Positions 35,700-44,281 of a DNA stretch of 64,000 nucleotides are shown in pieces (the first letter of the stretch is position 1; each line of letters opens with the position of its first letter). The stretch comes from an uncultured Collinsella sp. (GTDB lineage Bacteria > Actinomycetota > Coriobacteriia > Coriobacteriales > Coriobacteriaceae). Where the stretch lies: positions 1-64,000 of the forward strand of contig CAAERQ010000023.1 in NCBI GenBank assembly GCA_900758475.1, in the 5' to 3' direction. The notes beneath the pieces are model-generated. The model was not told where the DNA came from, did no database searches, and saw nothing but the letters and a program-made list of their open reading frames with translations. A program made the position numbers and the translations under genes.

Positions 35700-37094
35700 C
35701 TACCCCAGGTGCAGGTGAGCCAGGAGTGCTTCGCGCCCGTTGGGAATGTTGCCTTCGATCACTGCGTCGAGGGCAGCGTTGAGCAGCTGTCCCAGTTCCG
35801 GCCCTGGCTTGACGCCCGCGCGGATCAAATCCCCACCATTGATGGCAAGCATCTTGAGCGTATAGGCCTCCCCCGCCGCCAGCAGATTATGTGCGAGCGA
35901 ACGCATCTCCTCAATTGTCTCGACATAATAGAAGCACGAGGGGGCCTTGCCGAGTGTATCGGCACGCTTAAGGTCCATGAGCTCGTCCATCAGACGCGGC
36001 GTATCGACGCCCTCGCCCGAAAGCGCGCGCATCATATTGAGCAGGCAGGATCGCTCGGGACGTAGCGGCTTGTCATGGTATTTGATCAGCAGGCACACAT
36101 CGCGCACCAAATCGTGTGAAAGCGCCAGGCGGTCCATGATGACACGCGCCTTCTTGGCACCGAGCTCAGGATGACCGTAGAAGTGTCCACTGCCGGCGTG
36201 GTCGACCGTAAAGCAATCGGGCTTGGAAACGTCGTGCAAAAACGCCGCCCACATCAAGCTCGAAGAGGGCGCGACGCCATCGCACAGCGCCAGCTCCCCT
36301 GCCACCGTCAGCACGCGGGCGATATGCTCGTAGACGTTAAACGCATGATAGACACTGCGCTGATCAAACCCGCGACCGGGCGCGAGCTCGGGCACGGCGG
36401 CGCAAACAAGCTCGGGGTAGCGCAGCATCGCGTCTCCCCCGTGGCCAGTCGAAAGGATGCCCTCAAGCTCAATACCCACGCGCTCGCGCGCCACGGCATC
36501 GAGCAACGGCGCGCACTCGGCAAGCGCCTGTTTGGTCTTAGGCTCGATCATAAAATCAAGACGACAGGCAAAACGTACCGCGCGCAGCATGCGAAGCGCG
36601 TCCTCGTTAAAACGACGCTTGGGATCTCCTACGGCGCGGATGAGCTTGCGCTCCAGGTCGCCCTGGCCATCGTAGCGGTCGACAAGACCGCGCTGAGGAT
36701 GCCAGGCCATAGCGTTAACGGTAAAGTCGCGACGCGCCAGATCGTCCTCAAGCGACGCCGCACGCTCCACACTCTGGGGATGGCGCCCATCGGTGTAAAA
36801 GCCGTCTAGGCGGTAGGTGGTGACCTCAACGCGCTCGCCATCGCAAATGGCCGTGATGCCGCCAAATTTAATGCCCGACTCGACCACGGCAATATCAGTC
36901 GCCTCGAGCGCCGCTTTGGACTCCTGCCACAGGCCGCTACAACACATGTCAACATCGTGGCTGGGACGCCCCATCAGGGCATCACGTACCCAACCGCCTA
37001 CATACCAAGCCTCAAGACCGGCTGCCTCAAGCGCACGCAGGACACGGATGGAGGCATCACTCGGCTGCGTACCGTTGAGCGAAACATTACACAT
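35700..37094 (-). CDS. cca: CCA tRNA nucleotidyltransferase with HD domain
   Basis: Adds or repairs the CCA end of tRNAs. The 464-residue class II enzyme has VGGWVRDALMGRPSHDVDM (active-site GG...DxD), LARRDFTVNAMAW, the nucleotide-selecting RRFNEDALRMLRAVRFACRLDF, and a C-terminal HD domain with FLHDVSKPD, as in phosphatase-bearing homologues. The tRNA genes seen here already encode CCA, so repair is the likelier role for those. I chose the ATG at 37094 (MCNVS) because AGGAGG lies 8 nt upstream. It is separated from the upstream fructose genes by their terminator. Confidence 0.94.
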   Translation of the reverse strand: MCNVSLNGTQPSDASIRVLRALEAAGLEAWYVGGWVRDALMGRPSHDVDMCCSGLWQESKAALEATDIAVVESGIKFGGITAICDGERVEVTTYRLDGFYTDGRHPQSVERAASLEDDLARRDFTVNAMAWHPQRGLVDRYDGQGDLERKLIRAVGDPKRRFNEDALRMLRAVRFACRLDFMIEPKTKQALAECAPLLDAVARERVGIELEGILSTGHGGDAMLRYPELVCAAVPELAPGRGFDQRSVYHAFNVYEHIARVLTVAGELALCDGVAPSSSLMWAAFLHDVSKPDCFTVDHAGSGHFYGHPELGAKKARVIMDRLALSHDLVRDVCLLIKYHDKPLRPERSCLLNMMRALSGEGVDTPRLMDELMDLKRADTLGKAPSCFYYVETIEEMRSLAHNLLAAGEAYTLKMLAINGGDLIRAGVKPGPELGQLLNAALDAVIEGNIPNGREALLAHLHLG

Positions 37095-37183
37095 GCCTAT
37101 GGCCTCCTGCACTTGCGAGCGTTAATCGATGGTTCTCAAGAAGTCTAACAAGAAACAGCCTCCACTGCACACGCAAGTCCGAT

Positions 37184-37221
37184 AAACAAAAACGCATCCG
37201 TCCTGGTCTAAGACGGATGCG
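37184..37221 (-). terminator. Terminator after the first fructose kinase gene
   Basis: On the minus strand CGCATCCGTC and GACGGATGCG pair around a 9-nt loop, followed by TTTTTGTTTATC, 34 bp past the stop at 37255. Confidence 0.88.
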
Positions 37222-37254
37222 AAATAATCGAACTATTCAGGCAATATGCCGGAA

Positions 37255-38187
37255 CTAGCAAACCTGACGGATTGCGATACCCTTCTGGTACTCATCCACC
37301 TTGGCAAAATCGCCCAGACCAGGGCACTCAACCACGTTGGCGCCGGTGGCCATCGAGAGGCGCAGGGCGTCCTCGACGCGCTCGGGGGCGTCGTGCCACA
37401 CGGACAGGAAGGCAGCGAGCGAAGAATCGCCGGCGCAGACCGTCGACAGCAGCTTGACCTCAAAGATGCGGTTCGCAAACCAAATGTGCTCGCCGTTAGA
37501 GAAATAGGCACCGGCGCCGCCGAGGGTCAGCAGCACATTCTTGGCGCCCTTAGCGTGCAGTTCGGCCATCGCGCGCTTGACGGACTCGTCGTCGCCACCG
37601 CTCACCTTGATGCCAAAGATGTCGAGCAGCTCGTCATCGTTGGGCTTAATCAACAGCGGCTCCATGGCAATAAGGTCGGCAAGCTGATGGCTCGAGATGT
37701 CGAGGACGAACTCGGCGCCCTTGGCCTTAACGCGACGCAGAACCTCGGCCAGGAAGCCCTCAGAGGTGTTGGGGGGCAGCGAGCCGCTAATGACCAGGCA
37801 GGTCATATCATCGAGCGAATCGATGAGCTCAAACATCTCCTGCTCGTTGGCCTCGTTAATGGCGGCGCCGGCGTTAACCATGTTGTACTCGGTGTCGGGG
37901 CCGGCGTTGAGGAAGACGTTGACGCGCGTGATGCCGTCGGTCCACACGGGCTTGACGGGCACGCCCAGGGCCTCGGCGCCCTTGACGATGAACTCGCCCG
38001 AGAAGCCGGCAAAGAAGCCCAGGATCGTGGTGTCGACGCCGTAGTGGTCGAGCGTAAACGAGACGTTGAGACCCTTGCCGTTGGGGGTGTAGACCGCGTT
38101 ACGGGTGCGCGTAACGGTATTGGCGGACAGGCCGTCGCAGGCGATGTTGTAGTCGATAGCGGGATTTGCAGTGAGCGTGTAAATCAT
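37255..38187 (-). CDS. 1-phosphofructokinase (PfkB family), paralogue 1
   Basis: Phosphorylates fructose 1-phosphate to the 1,6-bisphosphate, the step after EIIBCA uptake. The 310-residue protein begins MIYTLTANPAIDYNI, as FruK/LacC enzymes do, with NGKGLNVSFTL (substrate loop), VISGSLPPNT and KPNDDELLDIFG. The catalytic GAGD motif is CAGDSSLAAF, keeping the aspartate base. AAAGGAAC fixes the ATG at 38187. A paralogue follows upstream, and ptsI/ptsH lie next. A tagatose-6-phosphate kinase role cannot be excluded. Confidence 0.88.
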   Translation of the reverse strand: MIYTLTANPAIDYNIACDGLSANTVTRTRNAVYTPNGKGLNVSFTLDHYGVDTTILGFFAGFSGEFIVKGAEALGVPVKPVWTDGITRVNVFLNAGPDTEYNMVNAGAAINEANEQEMFELIDSLDDMTCLVISGSLPPNTSEGFLAEVLRRVKAKGAEFVLDISSHQLADLIAMEPLLIKPNDDELLDIFGIKVSGGDDESVKRAMAELHAKGAKNVLLTLGGAGAYFSNGEHIWFANRIFEVKLLSTVCAGDSSLAAFLSVWHDAPERVEDALRLSMATGANVVECPGLGDFAKVDEYQKGIAIRQVC

Positions 38188-38308
38188 GAATGTTCCTTTC
38201 ACGAAGCAACGTGTTAATGAAAGTATATTCCACGCACCCGTAAAAGGCTATAGCAACTCGGCGAACGGTGTGGAAGCGGTGAAGGGCGGCGCAGAAGTTC
38301 GGGTGGGA

Positions 38309-38343
38309 CAAAAAACGGCGCCCCGATCAAAACCGGGACGCCG
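38309..38343 (-). terminator. Terminator between the two fructose kinase genes
   Basis: On the minus strand CGGCGTCCCG and CGGGGCGCCG pair with one mismatch around about 8 nt and are followed by six T residues, 28 bp past the stop at 38371. The two paralogues are therefore probably separate transcripts. Confidence 0.85.
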
Positions 38344-38370
38344 CATGCGCACGAATTTGTCGCGTTTCGC

Positions 38371-39303
38371 TTACTTGCGATCGAGCTTACGGACAGCAAC
38401 GCGCTTGCTGTACTCGTCAACATGACCGAAGTCGCCAATGCCCACGGACTCGGCAACGTTGGCGCCGGTGGCCATAGCGAGCTTCATGGCCTCCTCGACG
38501 TTGTCGCGATCCCTGTACCACTTGTGCAGGAATGCAGCGAGGGTGCAGTCGCCGGCGCAGACGGAAGAGACCAGCTTGATGTTGAACTCACGCTTGGCGT
38601 ACCAGATGTCCTCGCCGTTGGAGAAGTAAGCGTCGCCGCGGCTACCACGGGTGAGCAGCACGTTCTGGACGCCGGCGTCGTGGGCGAGCTTCATGGCAAC
38701 GCGGACCTCGTCGTCGGTGTCGACCGGCACGCCGAAGATAGCCTTCATCTCGTGATGGTTCGGCTTGATGAGCAGCGGCTTCTTGTGAGCGAGCTCCTTG
38801 AGCTTGTCGGAGGACAGGTCCAGGACGACGTCAGCACCACGGGCCTGAGCGTGCTCCATGACCTGAGCCAGGAAGTCGGGCGTAGCTTTGGGAGGCACGG
38901 AACCGGAGACAATCAGGCACTCAAGGTCGCCCGCGGTGTCCAGGATGTTGTAGAGCTCCTTCTGGTGCTCCGGCGTAATCGGTGCGCCGGGGTTAAGGAT
39001 GCCGTACTCGTGCTGGCCATCGTTGACGTAGGTGTTGATACGCGTGATGCCGTCGGTCCAGACCGGGCGGCACAGGCAACCCAGGTTCATGACCTCCTCG
39101 ACGATGAACTTGCCCGTGAAGCCGGCGAAGAAGCCGAGCGCGACGGTGTCGACGCCCATCTTCTTAAAGGCGAAGGACACGTCAAGGCCCTTACCGTTTG
39201 CCGTGTAGCTGGCCGAGCCGGTGCGGACGTTCTCGTCGGGCTCGAGCGGAGAGCTCGAAACCGTCATGTCGACGGCCGGATTAGCGGTTAGCGTGTAGAA
39301 CAT
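38371..39303 (-). CDS. 1-phosphofructokinase (PfkB family), paralogue 2
   Basis: A 310-residue relative of the gene at 37255, beginning MFYTLTANPAVDMTV, with NGKGLDVSFAFKKMGVD, VSGSVPPKATPDF, KPNHHEMKAIFG and VCAGDCTLAAF (catalytic Asp). The first residue of the GAGD motif is Cys in both paralogues. AGGGGG lies 8 nt before the ATG. It sits 75 bp downstream of ptsI across a hairpin without a T-run, so it may be read as part of the pts transcript. Different substrate ranges (fructose against tagatose or a related sugar phosphate) could explain two copies. Confidence 0.88.
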   Translation of the reverse strand: MFYTLTANPAVDMTVSSSPLEPDENVRTGSASYTANGKGLDVSFAFKKMGVDTVALGFFAGFTGKFIVEEVMNLGCLCRPVWTDGITRINTYVNDGQHEYGILNPGAPITPEHQKELYNILDTAGDLECLIVSGSVPPKATPDFLAQVMEHAQARGADVVLDLSSDKLKELAHKKPLLIKPNHHEMKAIFGVPVDTDDEVRVAMKLAHDAGVQNVLLTRGSRGDAYFSNGEDIWYAKREFNIKLVSSVCAGDCTLAAFLHKWYRDRDNVEEAMKLAMATGANVAESVGIGDFGHVDEYSKRVAVRKLDRK

Positions 39304-39330
39304 TTACAGTACCCCCTGTATATGTGAGGG

Positions 39331-39360
39331 CCGCGTGGCCGGCCCATTCCAACCACGCGG
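39331..39360 (-). other. Hairpin between ptsI and the second kinase gene
   Basis: CCGCGTGG (39331-39338) pairs exactly with CCACGCGG (39353-39360). No T-run follows on the minus strand, so partial termination or message processing is more likely than full termination. Confidence 0.5.
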
Positions 39361-39377
39361 TTACCTCTGATACCAAA

Positions 39378-41081
39378 TTAGCGAGCTGCGGACTCGAGCA
39401 GCGCCTTGACCTCGGCGGCGGTGTTGCAGGCGAGTGCCTTCTCGGCGAGCTCGTCGCACTCGGCCTTGGTCCACTGGCTGATGGTCTTGCGGGCGCGCAG
39501 GATTGACGGAGCGCTCATCGAGAACTCCTCCAGGCCCCAGCTGATCAGCAGCGGCTCAAGCAGCGGATCGGCAGCGGCCTCGCCGCACATACCGACCATG
39601 ATGCCGGCCTTCACGCCGCTCTCGATGATGTTCTTGAGCGAGCGGAGCACGGCGGGATAGTACACCTGGTACAGGTTGGAGATGGTGTCGTTGCCACGGT
39701 CGGCGCACATGGTGTAGCCGATCAGGTCGTTGGTGCCGATGGAGAAGAAGTCGGCGACCTCGGCCAGGCGGTCAGCGAGCAGCGAAGCGGCAGGCGTCTC
39801 GACCATGATGCCGACCTCGATGTTCTCGTTGAACTTGCGACCCTCTTCGGTCAGCTCGGCCTTGCACTGCTCGACGAGCTCCTTGACGGCCACGACCTCC
39901 TCGACGCAGGTGACGAGCGGGATCATGATCTTGACGTCACCAAAGGCACTGGCGCGCAGCAGAGCGCGGAGCTGGACCTTGTACTGGTCGGGATTGGCCA
40001 GGCAGTAACGCACGGCGCGGAAGCCCATGAAGGGGTTGTCTTCCTTGACCATGTGCAGGTACGGGATCTCCTTGTCGCCGCCCACATCGAGCGTGCGGAT
40101 GATGACCGGAGCACCCTTGAGCGCGCTGGCGACCTTGCGGTAGGCGTTGAACTGCTCCTCCTCGGAAGGAAGCTCGGCAGAGTCCATGAACAGGAACTCG
40201 GAGCGGAACAGACCGATGGCCTCGGCATCGTGATCGAGCGCGTTGGGCACGTCATCGGGGTTACCGATGTTGCAGGCGATGATCTTCTTGATGCCGTCGG
40301 CAGTCACAGAAGGCTTGCCGCGGAAGGCCTCGAGAGCCGCCTTCTCGGCAGCGAAAGCCTCGGCCTTGGCGGTGTAGGCGGCAAGCGTCTCCTCGTCGGG
40401 ATCGGCCTCGACGACACCCTTGCCACCGTCGACGACAACGGTCATGCCGTTGCGAAGCGCGGTGCAGCTGTTAGAGACCGAAAGGACGGCCGGAATCTCG
40501 AGGGCGCGCGCGATGATCGCGGAGTGCGAAGTGCGGCCACCGGTCTCGGTGACAATGCCGGCAACGTGGGCCTTATCGATCGTGGCGGTCATGGACGGCG
40601 TAAGGTCGTGCACGACAACGACGGTGTTCTCGGGCAGGACGGAGAGGTCGACGACCTCCTTGCCCAGCAGCTCGGCCAGAATACCGGTGCGGATGTCGGC
40701 GATGTCGGCCGCACGCAGACGGAACATCTCGTCGTCCATGGACAGGAACATGTTCTCAAACATGGTCGAGGTGTCCATGAGCGCCTGCTCGGCGCAGGTG
40801 CCGCCGTCAATGGCGGCGTTGATGGCATCAGTCATGCCCGGGTCCTGAGCCAGGACGATGTGTCCGCTCATGATCTCGGCCTCGGCCTCGCCCACCGTCT
40901 CCTTCATGTGGTCGGCCTGAGCCTGGGTCTTCTCGCAGAAGACCGAAAGAGCCGTCTGATAACGCTCCTTCTCTGCGGCCGAATCAGCAACCGCGTGCGG
41001 TTCAAACGTCAAGTCGGGATCGACGGCGACCATGACGGTGCCGATACCGATGCCCTCGGATGCGTTGACTCCCTGATACAT
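39378..41081 (-). CDS. ptsI: PTS enzyme I (phosphoenolpyruvate-protein phosphotransferase)
   Basis: Moves phosphate from PEP to HPr at the head of the sugar PTS. The 567-residue protein has the phosphohistidine segment GIVTETGGRTSHSAIIARALEIPAV (His about residue 190), and the PEP-binding C-terminal domain with GLFRSEFLFMD, IIRTLDVGGDKEIPYL, NPFMGFRAVRY, GIMVETPAA, DFFSIGTNDLIGYT and VGMCGEAA. I chose the ATG at 41081 (MYQGVNASEGIGIG), which has AGAGG at normal spacing; an ATG two codons earlier is too close. It is downstream of ptsH, separated by a hairpin with a T-run. Confidence 0.96.
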   Translation of the reverse strand: MYQGVNASEGIGIGTVMVAVDPDLTFEPHAVADSAAEKERYQTALSVFCEKTQAQADHMKETVGEAEAEIMSGHIVLAQDPGMTDAINAAIDGGTCAEQALMDTSTMFENMFLSMDDEMFRLRAADIADIRTGILAELLGKEVVDLSVLPENTVVVVHDLTPSMTATIDKAHVAGIVTETGGRTSHSAIIARALEIPAVLSVSNSCTALRNGMTVVVDGGKGVVEADPDEETLAAYTAKAEAFAAEKAALEAFRGKPSVTADGIKKIIACNIGNPDDVPNALDHDAEAIGLFRSEFLFMDSAELPSEEEQFNAYRKVASALKGAPVIIRTLDVGGDKEIPYLHMVKEDNPFMGFRAVRYCLANPDQYKVQLRALLRASAFGDVKIMIPLVTCVEEVVAVKELVEQCKAELTEEGRKFNENIEVGIMVETPAASLLADRLAEVADFFSIGTNDLIGYTMCADRGNDTISNLYQVYYPAVLRSLKNIIESGVKAGIMVGMCGEAAADPLLEPLLISWGLEEFSMSAPSILRARKTISQWTKAECDELAEKALACNTAAEVKALLESAAR

Positions 41082-41130
41082 TCCCATTCCTCTCTCCGTG
41101 TCATGTGATAAAGCGTTTTGCCATATCCAT

Positions 41131-41168
41131 GACAAAAGAGCGCAGCTACCTTGAACAGGTCACTGCGC
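41131..41168 (-). terminator. Terminator or attenuator between ptsH and ptsI
   Basis: GCGCAG (41140-41145) pairs with CTGCGC (41163-41168) and ACCT with AGGT inside it, around TGAA. On the minus strand TCTTTTGTC follows. It would let more HPr than enzyme I be made from a common transcript. Confidence 0.65.
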
Positions 41169-41213
41169 CCCTAAGTATGAACTTAATTGTTCAACATGCG
41201 ACCCGTTTGAGTT

Positions 41214-41477
41214 CTACTCGCCAAGACCGCTCTTGATGAGCTCAATGGCAGCAGCCAGAGCCTCGGCCTCGTCAGCGCCGTCGCACTTGACCTCGACCTC
41301 GGTACCGCAAGGGATACCAGCAGCCATGAGGGCCATCGGGGACTTGCCGTTGACCTCCTTCTCGGGGGTGACGACCGTCACGTCGCAGGCGTACTTGCCC
41401 ATGGTGGAGGCGAAGAGGCCGGCCGGACGCATGTGAAGACCCTGCGGATTGACGAGGGTAGCCTTCTCAGAAACCAT
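41214..41477 (-). CDS. ptsH: PTS phosphocarrier protein HPr
   Basis: Carries phosphate from enzyme I to EIIA domains. The 87-residue product has the active histidine in NPQGLHMRPAGLF and the regulatory serine region in VNGKSPMALMAAGI, where Ser is the site used by HPr kinase in Firmicutes; no hprK is seen in this window. AAGGAG precedes the ATG at 41477. Upstream lie 500 bp without a gene, filled by the elements at 41615 and 41851. Confidence 0.95.
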   Translation of the reverse strand: MVSEKATLVNPQGLHMRPAGLFASTMGKYACDVTVVTPEKEVNGKSPMALMAAGIPCGTEVEVKCDGADEAEALAAAIELIKSGLGE

Positions 41478-41614
41478 AATTGACTCCTTTTTGTGTTTAA
41501 CCCCTGTCATGCATGCGGCAGGAGTCAGATTCACGACGTTGTTTATATTAACTCACATCAAACGGTTTTTCATTATGTTTCGCACGAATTGTTGGACAGA
41601 TGTCGTTCCTGTAC

Positions 41615-41743
41615 GCTCGCCCGCCGGGCGGGGCGGTTAAGTTTGCTGCTCTACAGTCCTGCGCAAGACGGAAAGCACATTAAGTGCTTTCCTTTGCGTG
41701 CGGAACTCGCGACAAACTTAACCGCCCCGCCCGGCGGGCGAGC
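41615..41743. repeat. Palindromic element H with conserved core, family 3
   Basis: Perfect 31-bp arms (41615-41645 and 41713-41743, starting GCTCGCCCGCCGGGCGGGGC) enclose a 67-nt core. Its reverse complement begins TCGCGAGTTCCGCACG, contains GGAAAGCAC-TTAAT-GTGCTTTCC and ends GCAGGACTGTAGAGCAG, matching the element at 25898 apart from paired changes in the hairpin. It lies about 140 bp upstream of ptsH. Confidence 0.9.
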
Positions 41744-41850
41744 TGCGGAAACTCGGTCGGTCCAGAGCAATATCGTGCGAACGAAATTCTGGCTGATGAT
41801 CTGTTCGCGACAAAGACTCGATAGGTGGTCCCCTCTATGCCCCTTATGTA

Positions 41851-41917
41851 AGTTGCGGTGAAATAGGGACTGAATTTGGGGTTGAATCGTTTAAACAGTC
41901 CCTATTTCACCGCAACT
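41851..41917. repeat. 67-nt hairpin element, family 2, copy K
   Basis: Perfect 22-bp arms (41851-41872, AGTTGCGGTGAAATAGGGAC..., and 41896-41917) enclose a 23-nt interior. The stem extends two more bases (TA/TA). It lies just beyond the fruA terminator. Confidence 0.92.
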
Positions 41918-41931
41918 TATGGGAGGGACAG

Positions 41932-41968
41932 AAAAAAGGCGGGGGCTCCTGGTGGAGTCCTCGCCTTT
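41932..41968 (-). terminator. Terminator after fruA
   Basis: On the minus strand a stem of about 15 bp (AAAGGCGAGGACTCC with GGAGCCCCCGCCTTT, some G-U pairs, loop ACCA) is followed by TTTTCTGT. It begins 36 bp past the fruA stop. Confidence 0.88.
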
Positions 41969-42004
41969 CTGTACAGAGGGCGATGTTATTCGCGAGCTGG
42001 GGAA

Positions 42005-44008
42005 TTAGACCAGGCGGGCGTTGATCGTCTTGGCGATCTCGGCGGCGTCGGTGGAACCCTTGACGGTGGCACGGAAGTCCTCGTCCATAAGCGCCTCGGC
42101 GACCTTGGACAGGATCTTGAGATGCGTGGTGCCAGCCTGAGCGCCCGGGATGAGCAGGGCGATGGCAACGTTGACGGGAGCGCCATCCATAGTGTCCCAA
42201 CCGGTCACGCCAGAGTCGTCCTTGACGACGATGACGGCAGCCTCGGTGATGGCGTCGGACTTGGCATGCGGAATGGCGAAGCCCTCCATCATGCCCGTGG
42301 TGCCCTCGGCCTCGCGGGCCAGGAAGGCGTTCATCACGGCGTCGGCATCGCCGGCGATACCGGCCTTAACGGCCTGGTTGGAGACAAAGCTCAGAGCCTC
42401 GTCACGAGAAGCGAAGTCCTCGGCGACAAAGACGTTCTCGACCTTCACGAAGTCGGAAGCCTCGGCCTTGGGGGCCTCGACAGCAGCGGCCTTAGGGGTC
42501 TCAGCCGGCTTGGCTGCAGGAGCGGGCTTCTGGCTCTTCTCGAAGTCGTACTTCTTGAAGGCCACGAACAGGATGCCACCGACCACGGCGCCGATGAGGA
42601 TCGCGAGGACCCACTGCGGGCCGTTCTCGACAACGGGCAGGACCAGGAAGCCGCCGTGAGGCGCCGGATCGTGAACGTTGAAGAAGATCGTCAAGATGGA
42701 AGCGATGGAAGAACCGACCATCATGATAGGCATGACGGGCCAGATGTTCTTGGTCATGAACGGAATGGCGCCCTCGGTGATGTGGGTGCAACCAAGGATA
42801 AGGTTGACGATACCGGCGTCATGATCCTCCTGGCTGAAGTACTTCTTGCCGACAACGACGGCGAAGGTGGTGATCAGCGGCGGAACGATGCAAGCGGCGG
42901 AGACGGCAGCCATGAAGTTGGTGCCGAAGTTGTAGGTCTCGGTGCCGACGCCAGCTTCGAGAGCGGTGCCGAGCAGGAAGGTGCCAGTAGCGTAAGCAGC
43001 CTTGTTGACCGGGCCGCCCATATCAAAGGCGCACATGCAGCCGATGGCCAGGCCAAGGATCACCGGACCGGAGTTACCGAGGCTCTGCAGGAAATCCATC
43101 ATGCCCTGGTTAATGGCAGCCATGGGGCCGGAAATACCGAGCATGACCAGGCCGACGATGGCGGTAGAGCAAAGCGGATACAGGAAGATTGCCTTCAGGC
43201 CATTAAGGCTCGCGGGAATTTTAGAGAAAACCTTCTCGAGCAGCAAAATGACATAGCCGGCGAGGAAGCCGCCGACGATGCCGCCCAGGAAGCCAAAGCC
43301 CACACCCGAGCCTCCAGCGTCGATCATGCCGGTATCGGCGTTAACGGGCAGACCCTGGATGGCAATCATACCGGCAACAAAGCCGGGGACGAGCGCCGGG
43401 CGCTTGCCGATAGACTCGGCGATGTAGGCGGAGAGCACCGGAACCATGAGGTTCATGGCGATACCGCCGATAATCTTGAGCATCGCGGCAAAGCTGTTGT
43501 AGTCGGCAGCCGTCGAATCAAAGGACGTGATGCCCCACAGGAACGAAATGGCGGTCAGAACACCACCGGCAACGACGAAGACCAGCATGTGGCTGACGCC
43601 GTTCATGAGGTGCTTGTAAATGACGTGACCGATGGACTCCTTCTCCTCGACCTCGTCCTCGACATCGGCGGCAGCGGCAACCGTGTCGTCGCCCTTGGCG
43701 GCGAGCGCGCGGTCGATCAGCTTACCGGCAGCCTCGACAGACAGGGCCTTGGAAACACCAACGGAAACCATGGGCTTACCGGCGAAACGCTCAGCCTGGA
43801 CATCCTTATCGGCTGCGACGACGACGGCCTTGGCACCGGCGATCTCGCTCTTGGTGAGCTCGTTCTCGACACCGACCTGGCCATGAGTCTCGACCTTAAT
43901 GGTCAGACCTCGCTCGGCAGCTGCCTTCTCCAGCGCCTCCTTCGCCATGAAGGTGTGCGCAATGCCGGTCGGGCAACCGGTCGCGGCGATGATGTCAAAC
44001 TTAGCCAT
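42005..44008 (-). CDS. fruA: PTS fructose transporter, EIIBCA in one chain
   Basis: Imports fructose and phosphorylates it. The 667-residue chain has an EIIB domain first (ATGCPTGIAHTFMA, phospho-cysteine at about residue 12), a membrane EIIC domain (about 125-475, with MLVFVVAGGVLTAISF and FDMGGPVNKAAYATG and the GCTHITEGAIPF motif), an Ala/Pro/Lys linker, and an EIIA domain at the end (EGFAIPHAKSDAI, phospho-His). The B-C-A order matches FruA-type transporters of Gram-positive bacteria. AGGAGG precedes the ATG. It is divergent from an RpiR-type regulator, the likely local controller. Confidence 0.95.
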   Translation of the reverse strand: MAKFDIIAATGCPTGIAHTFMAKEALEKAAAERGLTIKVETHGQVGVENELTKSEIAGAKAVVVAADKDVQAERFAGKPMVSVGVSKALSVEAAGKLIDRALAAKGDDTVAAAADVEDEVEEKESIGHVIYKHLMNGVSHMLVFVVAGGVLTAISFLWGITSFDSTAADYNSFAAMLKIIGGIAMNLMVPVLSAYIAESIGKRPALVPGFVAGMIAIQGLPVNADTGMIDAGGSGVGFGFLGGIVGGFLAGYVILLLEKVFSKIPASLNGLKAIFLYPLCSTAIVGLVMLGISGPMAAINQGMMDFLQSLGNSGPVILGLAIGCMCAFDMGGPVNKAAYATGTFLLGTALEAGVGTETYNFGTNFMAAVSAACIVPPLITTFAVVVGKKYFSQEDHDAGIVNLILGCTHITEGAIPFMTKNIWPVMPIMMVGSSIASILTIFFNVHDPAPHGGFLVLPVVENGPQWVLAILIGAVVGGILFVAFKKYDFEKSQKPAPAAKPAETPKAAAVEAPKAEASDFVKVENVFVAEDFASRDEALSFVSNQAVKAGIAGDADAVMNAFLAREAEGTTGMMEGFAIPHAKSDAITEAAVIVVKDDSGVTGWDTMDGAPVNVAIALLIPGAQAGTTHLKILSKVAEALMDEDFRATVKGSTDAAEIAKTINARLV

Positions 44009-44076
44009 GTGTCCCTCCTTTTTAAGTTTTGCGCCCGCAGGCGCTCCCCTACACGCGCTTCAATGCGCGTTTTTCC

Positions 44077-44193
44077 ACACTTGAAAGATACCAACCTACC
44101 GTCCGCGTGAGAAGAGACAAGGCGCAATTCTCCGGTGAAAGGTTCTTTCATAACCGTAAACGGTAAGTGAAAGTTTACCATCAACACTTGAAA
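44077..44193. promoter_or_regulatory. Direct repeats in the fruA-rpiR divergent promoter region
   Basis: ACACTTGAAA occurs twice in the same direction (44077-44086 and 44184-44193), 107 bp apart. Between them are GAAAGGTTCTTTC and two GTTTAC-like boxes (CGTAAACGG, AGTTTACCAT). The pair could be sites for the divergent regulator. A TATACT at about 44228 may be the -10 of the regulator gene. Confidence 0.35.
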
Positions 44194-44281
44194 CGGCAAG
44201 GTGTATCTTGTAATTAAAAATGCCCGTATACTATGGCATTGAAAAACAAGTCCGATTTTTCATGCCAACCAGGAGACATCC

